The translations under genes and the position numbers were made by a program. Positions 37,376 to 47,761 of a stretch of 64,000 bases of DNA are shown in pieces (positions within the stretch are counted from its first letter, which is position 1; every line of letters starts with the position of its first letter). The notes below the pieces were generated by a model, which ran no database searches, had not been told where the DNA came from, and saw only the letters and a list, made by a program, of their open reading frames with translations. The stretch is from Bradyrhizobium lablabi (lineage in GTDB: Bacteria; Pseudomonadota; Alphaproteobacteria; Rhizobiales; Xanthobacteraceae): positions 5,614,501 to 5,678,500 of the forward strand of contig NZ_LT670844.1 of NCBI RefSeq assembly GCF_900141755.1. Direction: 5' to 3'.

Positions 37376-38212
37376 ATGTCTTATCAGCATATTCTCGTCG
37401 ACGATCCACGGCCGCGCGTGCGGCAGATCACGCTCAACCGTCCCGAAAAACGCAATGCGCTGAACAACCGGCTGCGGGCCGAAATTTTTGAGGCGCTGGA
37501 AGCGGCCGACCGCGACGGCGATGTCTCGATCACGATCCTGCGCGGCGCCGGCCCGTGCTTTTCCGCCGGCTATGATCTGTCATCGGACAATTCGGTCGAT
37601 CAGCCCTATCACTCGGCGGCCGGGCCGGGCCAATGGTCGCGCCATGTCGTCGAGGGCTGGTTCGCGATCTGGGATCTGGCAAAGCCCGTGATCGCGCAGG
37701 TGCACGGTTATTGCCTGGCCGGCGGCACCGAGCTCGCAACCGCCTGCGATATAGTCTACGTCGCCGACGACGCCCAGATTGGTTATCCGCCGGTGCGGCT
37801 GATGAGCCCGCCGGACATGCAGTATCATCCCTGGCTTGTCGGCATGCGCCGCGCCATGGAGCTGATGCTGACCGGTGACGCCATGTCCGGGCGTGAGGCC
37901 GCCGAATGGGGCTTTGCGACGCGCTCGTTTCCGCTTGACGAGCTCGAGCAGCGCACGCTCGATTTCGCCGAACGCGCGGCAAAAGTGCCGGTCGAGTTGC
38001 AGCAGCTCAACAAGCGTTCGGTGCATCGCGCGATGGAGATCATGGGCGCCCGCGCCGCGATGCGCGCCGGCACCGAAATCCAGGCGCTGGCGTTCACCAC
38101 GGAAGCAAGCCGCGCCTACATGTCGACGTTCCGGCGCGACGGCGGCAGCGTCAAGGCGCAGCTCGACCAGCGCGACCAAACATTCGGGGATTATCGGACG
38201 AAGAAGCCGTGA
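37376..38212 (+). CDS. Enoyl-CoA hydratase/isomerase family protein
   Basis: A 278-residue crotonase-fold protein that likely hydrates or isomerises an acyl-CoA. Visible: VRQITLNRPEKRNALN, ILRGAGPCFSAGYDL (first oxyanion-hole segment), VIAQVHGYCLAGGTELATACD (second), and GYPPVRLMSPPDM. The usual Glu of hydratases at the second site is replaced by a Pro-rich stretch, so isomerase or other crotonase chemistry is as likely. Start ATG preceded by GGGAGGAAGCA. Confidence 0.85.
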   Translation: MSYQHILVDDPRPRVRQITLNRPEKRNALNNRLRAEIFEALEAADRDGDVSITILRGAGPCFSAGYDLSSDNSVDQPYHSAAGPGQWSRHVVEGWFAIWDLAKPVIAQVHGYCLAGGTELATACDIVYVADDAQIGYPPVRLMSPPDMQYHPWLVGMRRAMELMLTGDAMSGREAAEWGFATRSFPLDELEQRTLDFAERAAKVPVELQQLNKRSVHRAMEIMGARAAMRAGTEIQALAFTTEASRAYMSTFRRDGGSVKAQLDQRDQTFGDYRTKKP

Positions 38213-38229
38213 AGCTCTTCCAGCCGCGA

Positions 38230-39201
38230 TCAGACGCCTTCGTAAACCAGCCTGGTGAAGAAGCCGGGATCGATGACGAACTGGCCCCATTTCGCATCGA
38301 AAGCCGCGGTCGGCTTGGCCGCGACGGTCTCGTCGCGCGACTTTCCCTGCTTTTTTAGCGCTGCGACGTTGTCGCGGATGGCGACAAGCATGTCGCGGAA
38401 CTCCTTGAGTTCGGCCTTGTTGCTGACCGGCTTGCCGTGTCCGGGAATGATGATGCTGTCGTTGTTCGTTGCAGCCAGATTGGCGTCGGAGGCCGCGATC
38501 ATGCCGTCGATGCTGCCGCCGGTCGAATAGTCGATGAACGGATAGATGCCGTTCCAGAAGGTGTCGCCGACATGGATGATGTTGGCTTCCGCAAAGGTGA
38601 CGGAGATGTCGCTATCGGTATGCGCAGGGCCGTAATATTTCAACGCGATCGACGCGCCGTTGAGTTTTAGGTTGTGCTCGGTTGCGAAAACGTCGCTCGG
38701 AATTCCGCCAGCCGATAGCGGAAGGAAATTGTAATCCCAGTCTTCGACACGCTGAACATCGGAGAGATGCTTGCGTGTATTCTGTTGAGCGATGATCTTG
38801 GCGCCGACCGAGTGCAGCCATTCGTTGCCATCGGCATGGTCGAAGTGCCAGTGGGTGTTGACGAGATGGGTGACGGGATCGGGGCCGAGATCGGCGAGGG
38901 CTTTAGTGATTTGAGGGCGCGACACCGCGATGCCGGCGTCGATCAGCACCTTGCCGTCGGGTCCCGTGAGGACAGCCACGTTGCCGCCGGAGCCCTCGAG
39001 GACGCTGATATTGTTGCGCAGCTTGTAGGTGACGATCGGCGATACCGCGGCACTGTCCTTGATCAGGCTGACGAGGCCGCGCGCCTCGGCGAACGCCTCG
39101 GGCGGCGTAAGCCAGCCCCCGGTGGCGGCGAAAGCCGCGCCACCCAGGCAGCACAGGCAAAAATGTCGCCGCGACAGCGGATTTTGCTTTGAAGAATCCA
39201 C
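38230..39201 (-). CDS. MBL-fold metallo-hydrolase with Tat signal
   Basis: A 323-residue protein. A twin-arginine signal (SRRHFCLCCLGGAAFAATGG) at the N-terminus is followed by the metallo-beta-lactamase fold: VNTHWHFDHADGN (the HxHxDH zinc motif), GPAHTDSDISVTF (third ligand region) and IIPGHGKP. It is folded in the cytoplasm and exported to the periplasm. Substrate unknown. GTG 39201 is chosen because AGGAAGGA lies just upstream; a TTG 18 bases earlier is also in frame. Confidence 0.85.
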   Translation of the reverse strand: MDSSKQNPLSRRHFCLCCLGGAAFAATGGWLTPPEAFAEARGLVSLIKDSAAVSPIVTYKLRNNISVLEGSGGNVAVLTGPDGKVLIDAGIAVSRPQITKALADLGPDPVTHLVNTHWHFDHADGNEWLHSVGAKIIAQQNTRKHLSDVQRVEDWDYNFLPLSAGGIPSDVFATEHNLKLNGASIALKYYGPAHTDSDISVTFAEANIIHVGDTFWNGIYPFIDYSTGGSIDGMIAASDANLAATNNDSIIIPGHGKPVSNKAELKEFRDMLVAIRDNVAALKKQGKSRDETVAAKPTAAFDAKWGQFVIDPGFFTRLVYEGV

Positions 39202-39328
39202 GACGTCCTTCCTTTCCAAGGCAGCGAGGGACTGTCTAAGCGGATGGAAGCCCCCTTCCTAGGCGGTTTAGCAGTTTTGGATGAGCGGCAGTCCGTCGTT
39301 TCAAGTCGCCGTCACAAAGGACGCCCCC

Positions 39329-40372
39329 TCAGCTGTTCGGGCCGCGCTCCATGCTGACAGGTTGCCAGCGCCGCAGCGCGGTAGATTGCAGCACCGACGG
39401 GTTGACGCAGCTCACCGGCCAGAGGCCGGACAGCACGAGCGACAATTCGTAGCCGACGCGACGTTTGCGCGCCTCGTCGAAGCGGGCCGACGCTGAGGCG
39501 ACATGGGCCGTCAGCGTGACATTCTCCATGCCCAGCATCGGGTTGTTGTGGGAGGGCGGCTCCTTCTCCAGGACGTCGAGGGCGGCGTGCGCGATCCAGC
39601 CTTCCTGTAAGGCCTTGATCAGCGCCTCTTCGTTCACGGTCGCGCCGCGCCCGGTATTGATGAAGATCGCGCTCGGCTTCATCTGCCTGAAATGGGTTTC
39701 GCCGAGCATGTGATGCACTTCGGGGCGCGCCGGCGCGTGCATCGAGACGAAATCGGATTGCGAGAGCACCTCCGACAGCGTGGCCGGCAGCACGCCATGG
39801 TCGGAAATCAGCGTCTCGGCGATGAAGGGATCGTAGGCCATCATCCGCAAGCCGAACGGCGCCGCGCGTTTTGCCACCGCGCGCGCCACGCGTCCGAACG
39901 AGATGAAGCCGAGCGTCTGCCCCATCAATCTCGGAATCTTCAGCAGCGCCGGGCGGCCTTCGGCCCAGCGGCCTTGCCGGACCATCTTGTCCTGCTCGAC
40001 CAGGCGGCGAAATCCCGAAAGCAGCAGCATCATGGCGTGGTCGGCGACTTCCTCGATAAAAGTGTCGGGGATGTTGGTGACGGGAATGCCGCGCGCGGTG
40101 GCGGCCTTGACGTCGACGCTGTCGACGCCGACGCTGCCAAGCGTGATGACCTTGCAGTTTTCCAGCGCATCGATGATGGTTTTCGAAATCGGCATGCCCT
40201 TGGCGTAGATCGCGTCCGCTGTCCTGGCGGCGGCGATGAATTCCGCCTCATTGGCGGGCGCCTCGATGATCTCGGCGCCGATCGGATCGAGCGCCTCTTT
40301 TTCATAGCCATACCCGCTGCCGGCGACCGTGAAACTCGCGCCTTTCGGCGTCACCACCCTGAACTTCGACAT
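39329..40372 (-). CDS. D-2-hydroxyacid dehydrogenase family (CtBP-like)
   Basis: A 347-residue NAD-binding protein of the D-isomer 2-hydroxyacid dehydrogenase family, closest in look to C-terminal-binding-protein/phosphoglycerate-dehydrogenase-like enzymes. Motifs: LGSVGVDSVDVKAATARGIPV, nucleotide loop GFISFGRVARAVAK (in place of GxGxxG), INTGRGATVNEEAL, and TAHVASASARFDEAR with the catalytic His. It lacks the ACT and ASB domains of SerA. Substrate unknown. Confidence 0.85.
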   Translation of the reverse strand: MSKFRVVTPKGASFTVAGSGYGYEKEALDPIGAEIIEAPANEAEFIAAARTADAIYAKGMPISKTIIDALENCKVITLGSVGVDSVDVKAATARGIPVTNIPDTFIEEVADHAMMLLLSGFRRLVEQDKMVRQGRWAEGRPALLKIPRLMGQTLGFISFGRVARAVAKRAAPFGLRMMAYDPFIAETLISDHGVLPATLSEVLSQSDFVSMHAPARPEVHHMLGETHFRQMKPSAIFINTGRGATVNEEALIKALQEGWIAHAALDVLEKEPPSHNNPMLGMENVTLTAHVASASARFDEARKRRVGYELSLVLSGLWPVSCVNPSVLQSTALRRWQPVSMERGPNS

Positions 40373-40520
40373 TTACTGCTCCCGAGTTGAAATTTCGGTG
40401 TTGTGCAACTGCGACGACCGCCGCGCTCTCCCCATTCAGCGTCCTGATCAGCTCTCGGCAGAATCCCGGGCCACCCTAAAACGGCTGCTTCAGGTACTTC
40501 TACGGAGCGGCCCGGAACTT

Positions 40521-40560
40521 CGTAACCAAACCCTAAGGGGTTAACTATACCGTGTCGCCA
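40521..40560 (+). promoter_or_regulatory. Conserved upstream block of the first chemoreceptor gene
   Basis: CGTAACCAAACCCTAAGGGG, then a TTAACTATACCGTGTCG stretch, matches the sequence at 42384-42420 upstream of the second chemoreceptor (GTAACCAAGCGCTAAATGG... TAGCGTGTCG). The shared part probably includes the promoter of both genes. Confidence 0.4.
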
Positions 40561-40607
40561 ATCATTCCGCCAATCGCGCTCGCGCTTAGACCCCCGGAGA
40601 TGACACC

Positions 40608-42293
40608 GTGAAGCTGAACAATCTGACGATTGCTCCAAAACTCGGCATATTGGTCGGGGTAACGCTGATCGGCCTCTGCATTGCCGGCGTTCTCGCGGGC
40701 TATCTGATGCAGCAGGAAATGCTGAACGCCCGCATCGACCAGGTTCACTCTATCGTTGATATGGCGCGCAACATGGCCGCAGGGTTGCAGAAAGAGGTCG
40801 AGGCCGGAAAGCTCACCAAGGAAGCCGCGATGGCCGAATTCGGCCGCCGGGCCAACGCCATGACCTACGACAACGGCAGTGGCTATCTGTTCGGTACCAA
40901 CTATGACGGCATCACGGTGATGTCGCCCGATCCGAAACAGATCGGCACCAACCGCATGGACGTGGTAACCAATGGCCGGATGCTGTCCCGCGAATTGATG
41001 GAAGGCGTCAAGTCCAAGGGCGAGATACTGCTGTTCTACGAATATGTGAAACCCGGCGAGGTAAAGCCGATCCGCAAGGTCGGCTACGCCGTCGCCGTCC
41101 CCGGCTTTAACATGTATCTCGGGACCGGCGCCTATCTCGACGATATCGACACCAAGCTGAAGCCGATCATTTGGACGCTCGGGATTGCGATCCTCATCAT
41201 CGGCGTGATCTCGAGCGGCATCGCCTGGCTGATCGGGAGCAGCATCAGCCGTCCGCTCGGCCAACTCGGCAACCGGATGCGGGCGCTCGCCGATGGCCAG
41301 CTCGAGGGCGACATTCCAGGCGTCGGGCGTGGCGATGAGGTCGGCGCGATGGCCTCGACCGTCCAGATCTTCAAGGACAATGCCGTGCGCATCAAGGGAC
41401 TGGAAAAGGCCGAGGCCGAGACGCAAGGGCGTGCCGCGGCCGAGCGCCGCGCGGCGATGGAAAGCCTCGCCAATGATTTCGAACGCAGCGTCAACGGCAT
41501 CGTCCGTTCGGTGTCGACGGCAGCCGCCGGCATGCAGACCACGGCGCAATCCATGACCGCGACCGCGAGCGATGCCAGTGCGCGCGCCGCGACCGTCGGC
41601 GCCGCCTCCCAGAGCGCGTCGAACAATGTCGGAACGGTTGCCGCAGCGGCCGAAGAACTGTCAAGCTCGGTTGCCGAGATTTCCCGTCAGGTGACGCGGT
41701 CGAGCGAGATCGCGAGCAAGGCGGTCGGCGATGCCGAGCGCACCAACGCCACCGTCCAGGTGTTGTCCACGGGCGCCGAGAAGATCGGCGAGGTGGTAAA
41801 ATTGATCCACTCGATCGCAGCCCAGACCAATCTGCTGGCGCTGAACGCGACCATCGAAGCGGCGCGTGCCGGTGAGTCCGGCCGCGGCTTTGCCGTGGTC
41901 GCCTCTGAGGTGAAGGCGCTGGCCAACCAGACCGCCAAGGCGACCGAGGAAATCTCCGCCCAGGTGGCGGCGATGCAGACCTCCACCAGCGACGCGGTGC
42001 AGGCCATCAGCGGCATCACCGAAACCATCGCGCAGATGAGCGAGATCACGGTCAGCATTTCGACCGCGATCGAGCAGCAGGGCGATGCGACCCGCGAGAT
42101 CGCGCGCAACATCCAGCAGGTGGCGGCGGGGTCGAGCGAGATCAGCGCTCACATCGGCGGCGTCACCCAGGCTGCTTCGGCGACCGGCACGGCGGCGACC
42201 GACGTGCTCACCAACGCCCGCGAGCTCGACAACCAGTCCGGCATGCTGCGCAGCGCGGTCGACGGATTTTTGGCCAAAGTCCGCGCCGCGTAA
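40608..42293 (+). CDS. Methyl-accepting chemotaxis protein (tandem copy 1)
   Basis: A 561-residue receptor. Membrane helix 1 at about 11-32, a periplasmic Cache (single-Cache type) sensor at about 35-185 ([42 protein letters not shown]), membrane helix 2 at about 188-210, a HAMP domain ([15 protein letters not shown]), and a signalling coiled coil with the hairpin tip [21 protein letters not shown]. The C-terminus (FLAKVRAA) lacks the pentapeptide that tethers CheR/CheB. It reports a small ligand to CheA through CheW. Copy 2 follows at 42461. Confidence 0.93.
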   Translation: MKLNNLTIAPKLGILVGVTLIGLCIAGVLAGYLMQQEMLNARIDQVHSIVDMARNMAAGLQKEVEAGKLTKEAAMAEFGRRANAMTYDNGSGYLFGTNYDGITVMSPDPKQIGTNRMDVVTNGRMLSRELMEGVKSKGEILLFYEYVKPGEVKPIRKVGYAVAVPGFNMYLGTGAYLDDIDTKLKPIIWTLGIAILIIGVISSGIAWLIGSSISRPLGQLGNRMRALADGQLEGDIPGVGRGDEVGAMASTVQIFKDNAVRIKGLEKAEAETQGRAAAERRAAMESLANDFERSVNGIVRSVSTAAAGMQTTAQSMTATASDASARAATVGAASQSASNNVGTVAAAAEELSSSVAEISRQVTRSSEIASKAVGDAERTNATVQVLSTGAEKIGEVVKLIHSIAAQTNLLALNATIEAARAGESGRGFAVVASEVKALANQTAKATEEISAQVAAMQTSTSDAVQAISGITETIAQMSEITVSISTAIEQQGDATREIARNIQQVAAGSSEISAHIGGVTQAASATGTAATDVLTNARELDNQSGMLRSAVDGFLAKVRAA

Positions 42294-42383
42294 TTCCGTA
42301 TCCCGCAACGGCGCCGGCGCTGCGCAGCGCCGGTTAGCATCCCCTCATGCGCCCGGCAGTTTCCGGCGCGGCGGCGCACCATA

Positions 42384-42420
42384 GTAACCAAGCGCTAAAT
42401 GGTATCGGTGTAGCGTGTCG
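42384..42420 (+). promoter_or_regulatory. Conserved upstream block of the second chemoreceptor gene
   Basis: Matches the block upstream of copy 1 (GTAACCAA, CTAA, GG and CGTGTCG in the same order), indicating the duplication included the control region. Confidence 0.4.
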
Positions 42421-42460
42421 TCATTGACGAATCGCCCGCACAACGCCCCGGAGACATCCC

Positions 42461-44146
42461 GTGAAGCTGACCAATCTGACGATCACCCCCAAGCTCGGCA
42501 TTTTGGTGGGAGCAACCCTGATCGGCCTCTGCATCGCCGGTGTCCTCGCGGGCTATCTGATGCAGCAGGAAATGCTCAACGCCCGCATCGACCAGGTTCA
42601 TGCCATCGTCGACATGGCGCGCAACATGGCCGCAGGGTTGCAGAAGGAGGTCGAGGCCGGCAAGCTCACCAAGGAAGCCGCGATTGCCGAATTCGGCCGC
42701 CGCGCCAATGCCATGACCTACGATCATGGCGAAGGCTATTTGTTCGGTACGACCTACGACGGCATCACGATCCTGTCGCCCGATCCCAAGCAGATCGGCC
42801 AGAATCGCGGTGACGTGCTGGTCAATGGCAAGGCGGTCGCCCGCGAATGGCGCGAGAACGTCATGGCCAAGGGCGAGCACACCATGTTCTATGATTATGT
42901 GAAGCCTGGAACTGAGCATCCGCTCCGAAAGGTCGGTTATTCGGTCGCGATCCCCGGCTGGAACATGTATATCGGCAACGGGGCCTATATCGACGATATC
43001 GACGCCAAGATGAAACCGATCATCTGGACGCTCGGGATTGCGATCCTCATCATTGGCGTGATCTCGAGCGGCATCGCCTGGCTGATCGGGCGCAGCATCA
43101 GCGGTCCGCTCGGTCAGCTCGGCAACCGGATGCGGGGACTGGCCGATGGCGAACTGGCAGGCGACATTCCAGGCGTCGGGCGTGGCGACGAGGTCGGAGC
43201 GATGGCTGCCACCGTCCAGATCTTCAAGGACAATGCGGTGCGCATCAAGGGGCTGGAAAAGGCCGAGGCCGAGACCCAGGGGCGCGCCGCGGCGGAACGC
43301 CGCGCGGCGATGGAAAGCCTTGCCAATGATTTCGAGCGCAGCGTCAACGGCATCGTCCGTTCGGTGTCGACGGCGGCGGCTGGCATGCAGACCACGGCGC
43401 AATCCATGACCGCGACCGCGGGCGATGCCAGTGCGCGCGCCGCGACCGTCGGCGCCGCCTCCCAGAGCGCGTCGGACAATGTCGGAACGGTTGCCGCGGC
43501 TGCAGAAGAACTGTCGAGCTCGGTGGTCGAGATTTCCCGCCAGGTGACGCGCTCCAGCGAAATCGCGAGCAAGGCGGTGAGCGATGCCGAGCGCACCAAC
43601 GCCACCGTGCAAATCCTGTCGACCGGCGCCGAGAAGATCGGCGAAGTGGTAAAACTGATCCACTCGATCGCGGCCCAAACCAATCTGCTGGCGCTGAACG
43701 CGACCATCGAAGCGGCGCGTGCCGGTGAATCCGGCCGCGGCTTTGCCGTGGTCGCTTCTGAGGTGAAGGCGCTTGCCAACCAGACCGCCAAGGCGACCGA
43801 GGAAATCTCCGCCCAGGTGGCGGCGATGCAGACTTCCACCAGCGACGCGGTGAAGGCCATCAGCGGCATCACCGAAACCATCGCGCAGATGAGCGAGATC
43901 ACGGTCAGCATTTCGACCGCGATCGAGCAGCAGGGCGATGCGACCCGCGAGATCGCGCGCAACATCCAGCAGGTGGCGGCGGGGTCGAGCGAGATCAGCG
44001 CTCACATCGGCGGCGTCACCCAGGCTGCTTCGGCGACCGGCACGGCGGCGACCGACGTGCTCACCAACGCCCGCGAACTCGACAACCAGTCCGGCATGCT
44101 GCGCAGCGCGGTCGACGGATTTTTGGCCAAGGTCCGCGCCGCGTAG
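42461..44146 (+). CDS. Methyl-accepting chemotaxis protein (tandem copy 2)
   Basis: A 561-residue paralogue of the receptor at 40608, with the same domain order and the same length. The HAMP and signalling parts are almost identical between copies. Most differences fall in the Cache sensor: for example copy 2 has [18 protein letters not shown], a Q-N-R-G-D-V stretch where copy 1 has T-N-R-M-D-V, and [20 protein letters not shown] where copy 1 has [20 protein letters not shown]. This suggests the copies sense different ligands while feeding the same signalling path. No C-terminal tether. Confidence 0.93.
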   Translation: MKLTNLTITPKLGILVGATLIGLCIAGVLAGYLMQQEMLNARIDQVHAIVDMARNMAAGLQKEVEAGKLTKEAAIAEFGRRANAMTYDHGEGYLFGTTYDGITILSPDPKQIGQNRGDVLVNGKAVAREWRENVMAKGEHTMFYDYVKPGTEHPLRKVGYSVAIPGWNMYIGNGAYIDDIDAKMKPIIWTLGIAILIIGVISSGIAWLIGRSISGPLGQLGNRMRGLADGELAGDIPGVGRGDEVGAMAATVQIFKDNAVRIKGLEKAEAETQGRAAAERRAAMESLANDFERSVNGIVRSVSTAAAGMQTTAQSMTATAGDASARAATVGAASQSASDNVGTVAAAAEELSSSVVEISRQVTRSSEIASKAVSDAERTNATVQILSTGAEKIGEVVKLIHSIAAQTNLLALNATIEAARAGESGRGFAVVASEVKALANQTAKATEEISAQVAAMQTSTSDAVKAISGITETIAQMSEITVSISTAIEQQGDATREIARNIQQVAAGSSEISAHIGGVTQAASATGTAATDVLTNARELDNQSGMLRSAVDGFLAKVRAA

Positions 44147-44150
44147 GGCA

Positions 44151-45077
44151 TCAGGGCGCGGCCGACGCCTGCCGCGAGGCGATCACCACGCCGGCGAGCA
44201 CCAGCACATAGCCGACCAGGTGAAACAACCGCGGCTGTTCGCCGAGCAGCAGGATCGCCATCGCCGAGCCGAACACCGGCACCAAATGAAAGAACGGCGC
44301 GGCGCGGTTCGGCCCGATCAGCGCGATGCCGCGGTTGAAGAACAGATAGGCCAGCGTCGAGGGAAAGATCACGACATAGATCAGCGTCGCGATCGTCAAC
44401 GCATCGAACTTCAGCGTTAAACCGGTCGCGTATTCCCAGACCGAGAACGGCAACAGCAGCAGCGCGCCGCAGCCGGTGGTAAACGAAATCAGGGATAATT
44501 GATGTGTCTTCGGCCGCCGCGTCATCAGCGCCGCATAGAGGCCGAACGCTACGAGCGCGCCTCCGAACATCACGTCGCCCTTGTTGAACTCGATGCTGGC
44601 AAGGGCTCCGAGATCGCCGCGCAGGATGATGGTGAGCACGCCGATCAGCGAAATCGCGATGCCGGCGAGTTGCGCCCAGGTCAGGCGCATGCCGAACAGC
44701 GCCAGCGACCATAACGCCACGAACAGCGGGCCGGCCGACTGGATCAACAACGCGTTCAGCGCCTGGGTATATTGCAGCGCCCAGTAGGACAGCGCGTTGT
44801 TGATGGCAAAGCCGGTCGCCGACAGCGTCACCATCAGTGGAAGATGGGCGCGCAACGCCGGCCAGTCGCGCTTGAGGTGCGGCCAGGCGAACGGCAGCAG
44901 CATGAAGAACGCCCCGATCCAGCGCACGCAGGACAGCGTCATCGGCGGCACATGGCCCGCGACATAGCGCGCCAGCACGATATTGCCGGCCCAGAACAGC
45001 GAGGTCAGGCTCAGGAGCAGATAGGGCTGGTTGTCGAGCCAGTGAAGCGGAGAATGGTGCGGGGTCTTGTAAAGCAA
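44151..45077 (-). CDS. EamA (DMT) family transporter
   Basis: About 308 residues with ten membrane helices in two EamA repeats (LTSLFWAGNIVLARYVAG... and GDVMFGGALVAFGLYAALMTRR...). The signature PVFGSAMAILLLGE is in the last third. The open frame continues upstream to TTG 45149, but that part (ATDNSGTTCGSLQRPD) is not membrane-like; TTG 45077 or nearby fits better, so the start is uncertain. Related to the transporter at 50121. Substrate unknown. Confidence 0.8.
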   Translation of the reverse strand: MLYKTPHHSPLHWLDNQPYLLLSLTSLFWAGNIVLARYVAGHVPPMTLSCVRWIGAFFMLLPFAWPHLKRDWPALRAHLPLMVTLSATGFAINNALSYWALQYTQALNALLIQSAGPLFVALWSLALFGMRLTWAQLAGIAISLIGVLTIILRGDLGALASIEFNKGDVMFGGALVAFGLYAALMTRRPKTHQLSLISFTTGCGALLLLPFSVWEYATGLTLKFDALTIATLIYVVIFPSTLAYLFFNRGIALIGPNRAAPFFHLVPVFGSAMAILLLGEQPRLFHLVGYVLVLAGVVIASRQASAAP

Positions 45078-45191
45078 TGCGCTACAATCGGGTCGTTGGA
45101 GGCTGCCGCACGTTGTGCCTGAATTATCCGTCGCGACAAGGCATCCCAAAAGATTGGTGCCATGCGGCGGCGCTTGCGCGGCGTTCGCGCG

Positions 45192-46037
45192 CTATTTCTG
45201 CGGTCCCGACAGCGAGATATCGCGCTCGGCGCGGAAAACATTGCTGTAGAGATTGGCGATCCACTGCCGCCCGCTCGAGGTGACATTGAGATAGCGGATC
45301 GCGGTCTGCACATGCGGCGCCACGCTGTTCCAGTAGAATTGCGGGTAGAGATTGACAAGGTCGGCGGGCGATGAATAGCCGAGCTGCCGGTTCAGCCCGG
45401 CCTCCTCGAATTCGTAATAAAGCGCATTGGCCTTGCGAATATAATGCGGGTCGCCGAGCTGGCCGATCAGGTCGGCCGCCCGCAACAACGCCGCCTCCTC
45501 GTCGCATTCCTCGCCTTCGCTGGGAAAGCTCGATGGGAATCGCGTCCCCTCGACGGCGCGCGCGATCCGCTGCTTGTCCAACAGCGCCACGCCCTCGAGG
45601 CGCTCCATGACGAACATCTTGGAACGGTCGACATGGTAGGGCAACAGTGCCGCGTCCGACGAGCCGCGCGGCAGGGTGATCTTGCGGCCATCGGCGTCGA
45701 CCAGATAGCCGTCCTTGTCGTCATCCCGGAACACGCCGCGGACATAGCCGATGTCGTGGGTCAGGCAGGCGATGATCACATGGGCATAGTCTTCGGCCGG
45801 CATGTGGGTGTGCAGCGCGCGTCCGCGCAGGATGTCGTGCCCCGCCAGCGTCACCAGCATGGTATGTTCGACATTGTGATAGAGCGCGTCGCTGTTTCCG
45901 ATGCATTCGATCGCGATCCGCGCGATCGAAGGCACCATTTCGACCAGAGGCGCCTGCGACGACCCGAACCGGCGGCGCATGTAACTGGCGAGGAATTCAC
46001 CCAGCGCGTCGGCTGCAAGCTCCGGAACGGTAATCAT
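45192..46037 (-). CDS. HD domain protein
   Basis: A 281-residue metal-dependent phosphohydrolase of the HD superfamily. Metal ligands are visible: LYHNVEHTMLV (first His), CLTHDIGYVRG (the His-Asp pair) and later YHVDRSKMF and LRAADLIGQLGDPHY (final Asp). Helical throughout. The substrate, perhaps a nucleotide or phosphoester, is unknown. ATG 46037 (MITVPELAADALGEF) gives the HD domain without the basic in-frame extension upstream. Confidence 0.8.
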   Translation of the reverse strand: MITVPELAADALGEFLASYMRRRFGSSQAPLVEMVPSIARIAIECIGNSDALYHNVEHTMLVTLAGHDILRGRALHTHMPAEDYAHVIIACLTHDIGYVRGVFRDDDKDGYLVDADGRKITLPRGSSDAALLPYHVDRSKMFVMERLEGVALLDKQRIARAVEGTRFPSSFPSEGEECDEEAALLRAADLIGQLGDPHYIRKANALYYEFEEAGLNRQLGYSSPADLVNLYPQFYWNSVAPHVQTAIRYLNVTSSGRQWIANLYSNVFRAERDISLSGPQK

Positions 46038-46177
46038 TGCCGCTGCCCCCGAACGTTGCGCGCGCACCCGCAAGCCGGCCGGGCCGCACAGCTTTTCAGG
46101 ATAGCGCTGACGTGTGACACCATCGTTGCGGCCATCATGCGCAAAGGGGTACCCTCAGTACCCAACAAGGAGCGGCC

Positions 46178-46579
46178 ATGGGCGTGGATTTATTGAATAT
46201 CGAAGGGCTGAAGGCGCTGGAGCACCAGGGGCCGGTCGTGATGGTGAACCTGATGCGGTTTCGCGACCGCTCGCTCGACGGCGACGGCAGCGGCTGGGAC
46301 GCCTATTTGCGCTACAGCGCCCTGACCGTGCCGATGATCAAGGCGCGCGGCGGCACGCTGTTGTGGACCGGCGACGCCAAGACGGTCGCGCTCGGGGCAC
46401 AGGACGGCCAGCAATGGGATTATCTGGCGCTGGTGTATTATCCCTCGGTCGCAGCCTTCATCGACATGATGACATCGGCCGACTACGAAAATCTCAGCGA
46501 TCCGCACCGCCGCAATGGATGCGCCGAGCATGTGATCATTGCGACTGCTGAGGCCTACAGCAAGTTCAAGATCGGGTAG
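46178..46579 (+). CDS. DUF1330 family protein
   Basis: A 133-residue protein of the dimeric alpha-beta barrel fold: GPVVMVNLMRFRDR, YLRYSALTVPMIKARGGTLLWTGDAKTV, and DYLALVYYPSVAAFIDMMTSADY. DUF1330 proteins are small ligand-binding or enzyme-like dimers of unknown role. GTACCCAACAAGGAGCGGCC precedes the ATG, a strong ribosome binding site. Confidence 0.82.
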   Translation: MGVDLLNIEGLKALEHQGPVVMVNLMRFRDRSLDGDGSGWDAYLRYSALTVPMIKARGGTLLWTGDAKTVALGAQDGQQWDYLALVYYPSVAAFIDMMTSADYENLSDPHRRNGCAEHVIIATAEAYSKFKIG

Positions 46580-46580
46580 G

Positions 46581-46689
46581 ACCTCATCCTGAGGAGCTTG
46601 CGAAGCAAGCGTCTCGAAGGATGGACGCAGCGCATGGACTCGCGGCCATCCTTCGAGACGCGGCCGACGGGCCGCTCCTCAGGATGAGG
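46581..46689. repeat. Palindromic intergenic repeat (ATCCTGAGGAGC family, copy 3)
   Basis: CCTCATCCTGAGGAGC and GCTCCTCAGGATGAGGG at the two ends, with CGTCTCGAAGGATGG and CCATCCTTCGAGACGCGG inside. Same family as 26378 and 34911. Confidence 0.85.
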
Positions 46690-46720
46690 GTTAGTATTTG
46701 CGGCTCGACAAATGCTCGAG

Positions 46721-47761
46721 CTAGCTCAATTCCTTCCGCACCATCGCCGCAGCATCGCACATCGCCTTGAGCTTTCCGAAGGCGATGTGGCGCGGCATGT
46801 ATTTCATGCCGCAATCGGGGGCGGGAATGAGCCGGTCGGCTGCGACATATTTCAGGCCGTGCCGGATACGGTCGGCGATAATGTCGGCTGTTTCGATCTC
46901 GGGGTTGCCGAGATCGAGCACCCCTAACATGATCGTCTTCGACGACAATTCCTTCAACACGCCGAGATCGAGTTTTGGTTGCGCCGCCTCGATCGAAATC
47001 TGTTCGGCGCGCGTGTCGGCAAGTTCGGCGAGAAACGAATAGCCGGAAGGTTTGGTCGAGCCCGGCACCACGGCGGCATAGCCAAAACACAAATGCACCA
47101 CGGTCGGCACCGTGATGCCGTCGAGCGCGCGGTTGATCGCCTTTACCGCATAGCGTTTTGCCAGCTCGGGATTGTTGCGCACCCAGGGCTCGTCGAGCTG
47201 GATGACGTCGGCGCCGGCCTTTTGCAGGTCGAGCGCTTCCGCGTTGACGGCTTCGGCAAACGCCATCGCCAGCTCCTCGTCGTCCTTGTAAAACTCGTTC
47301 TTGGCCTGCTGGCTCATGGTGAACGGGCCGGGCAGGGTGATTTTCGCCGCGCGGTCGGTATTGCGGCGAAGGAACTCCATGTCGCGCAACTCGACGGGGT
47401 GTGTGCGGCGTATTTTTCCAACCACGCGCGGCACCGGAGTCTTGTGTCCCGACTGCGACGTGATAACAGCGGGATTGTCGATATCGATGCCTTCGAGCGC
47501 AGTGGCAAAACGGTTCGAATAGCTTTCCCGGCGAATCTCGCCGTCGGTCACGATATCGATGCCGGCGCGCTCCATGTCACGGATGGCGACGATGGTCGCA
47601 TCGTCCTGGGCTTCCTCGAGATGTTTCGGCGGAAGCCGCCACATCTCGTGCATGCGGGTACGCGGGACCGATTTCGAGAGCATGGCGCGATCGACCAGCC
47701 ATTCCGGCTGCGGATAGCTTCCGACAACCGTCGTCGGCAACAGATGCTTTGGCATATTCAC
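46721..47761 (-). CDS. Cobalamin-independent methionine synthase core (MetE C-terminal type)
   Basis: A 346-residue protein equal to the catalytic half of MetE, lacking the N-terminal domain. Zinc ligands are present: VVHLCFGY (His and Cys), SIEAAQP (Glu) and APDCGMKY (Cys). TTVVGSYPQP opens the barrel. Stand-alone core proteins often use a methyl donor other than the triglutamate folate, so the methyl source is uncertain. GTG 47761 overlaps the TetR stop codon (GTGA) and has AGGAG upstream, so it is co-translated with the regulator. Confidence 0.85.
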   Translation of the reverse strand: MNMPKHLLPTTVVGSYPQPEWLVDRAMLSKSVPRTRMHEMWRLPPKHLEEAQDDATIVAIRDMERAGIDIVTDGEIRRESYSNRFATALEGIDIDNPAVITSQSGHKTPVPRVVGKIRRTHPVELRDMEFLRRNTDRAAKITLPGPFTMSQQAKNEFYKDDEELAMAFAEAVNAEALDLQKAGADVIQLDEPWVRNNPELAKRYAVKAINRALDGITVPTVVHLCFGYAAVVPGSTKPSGYSFLAELADTRAEQISIEAAQPKLDLGVLKELSSKTIMLGVLDLGNPEIETADIIADRIRHGLKYVAADRLIPAPDCGMKYMPRHIAFGKLKAMCDAAAMVRKELS

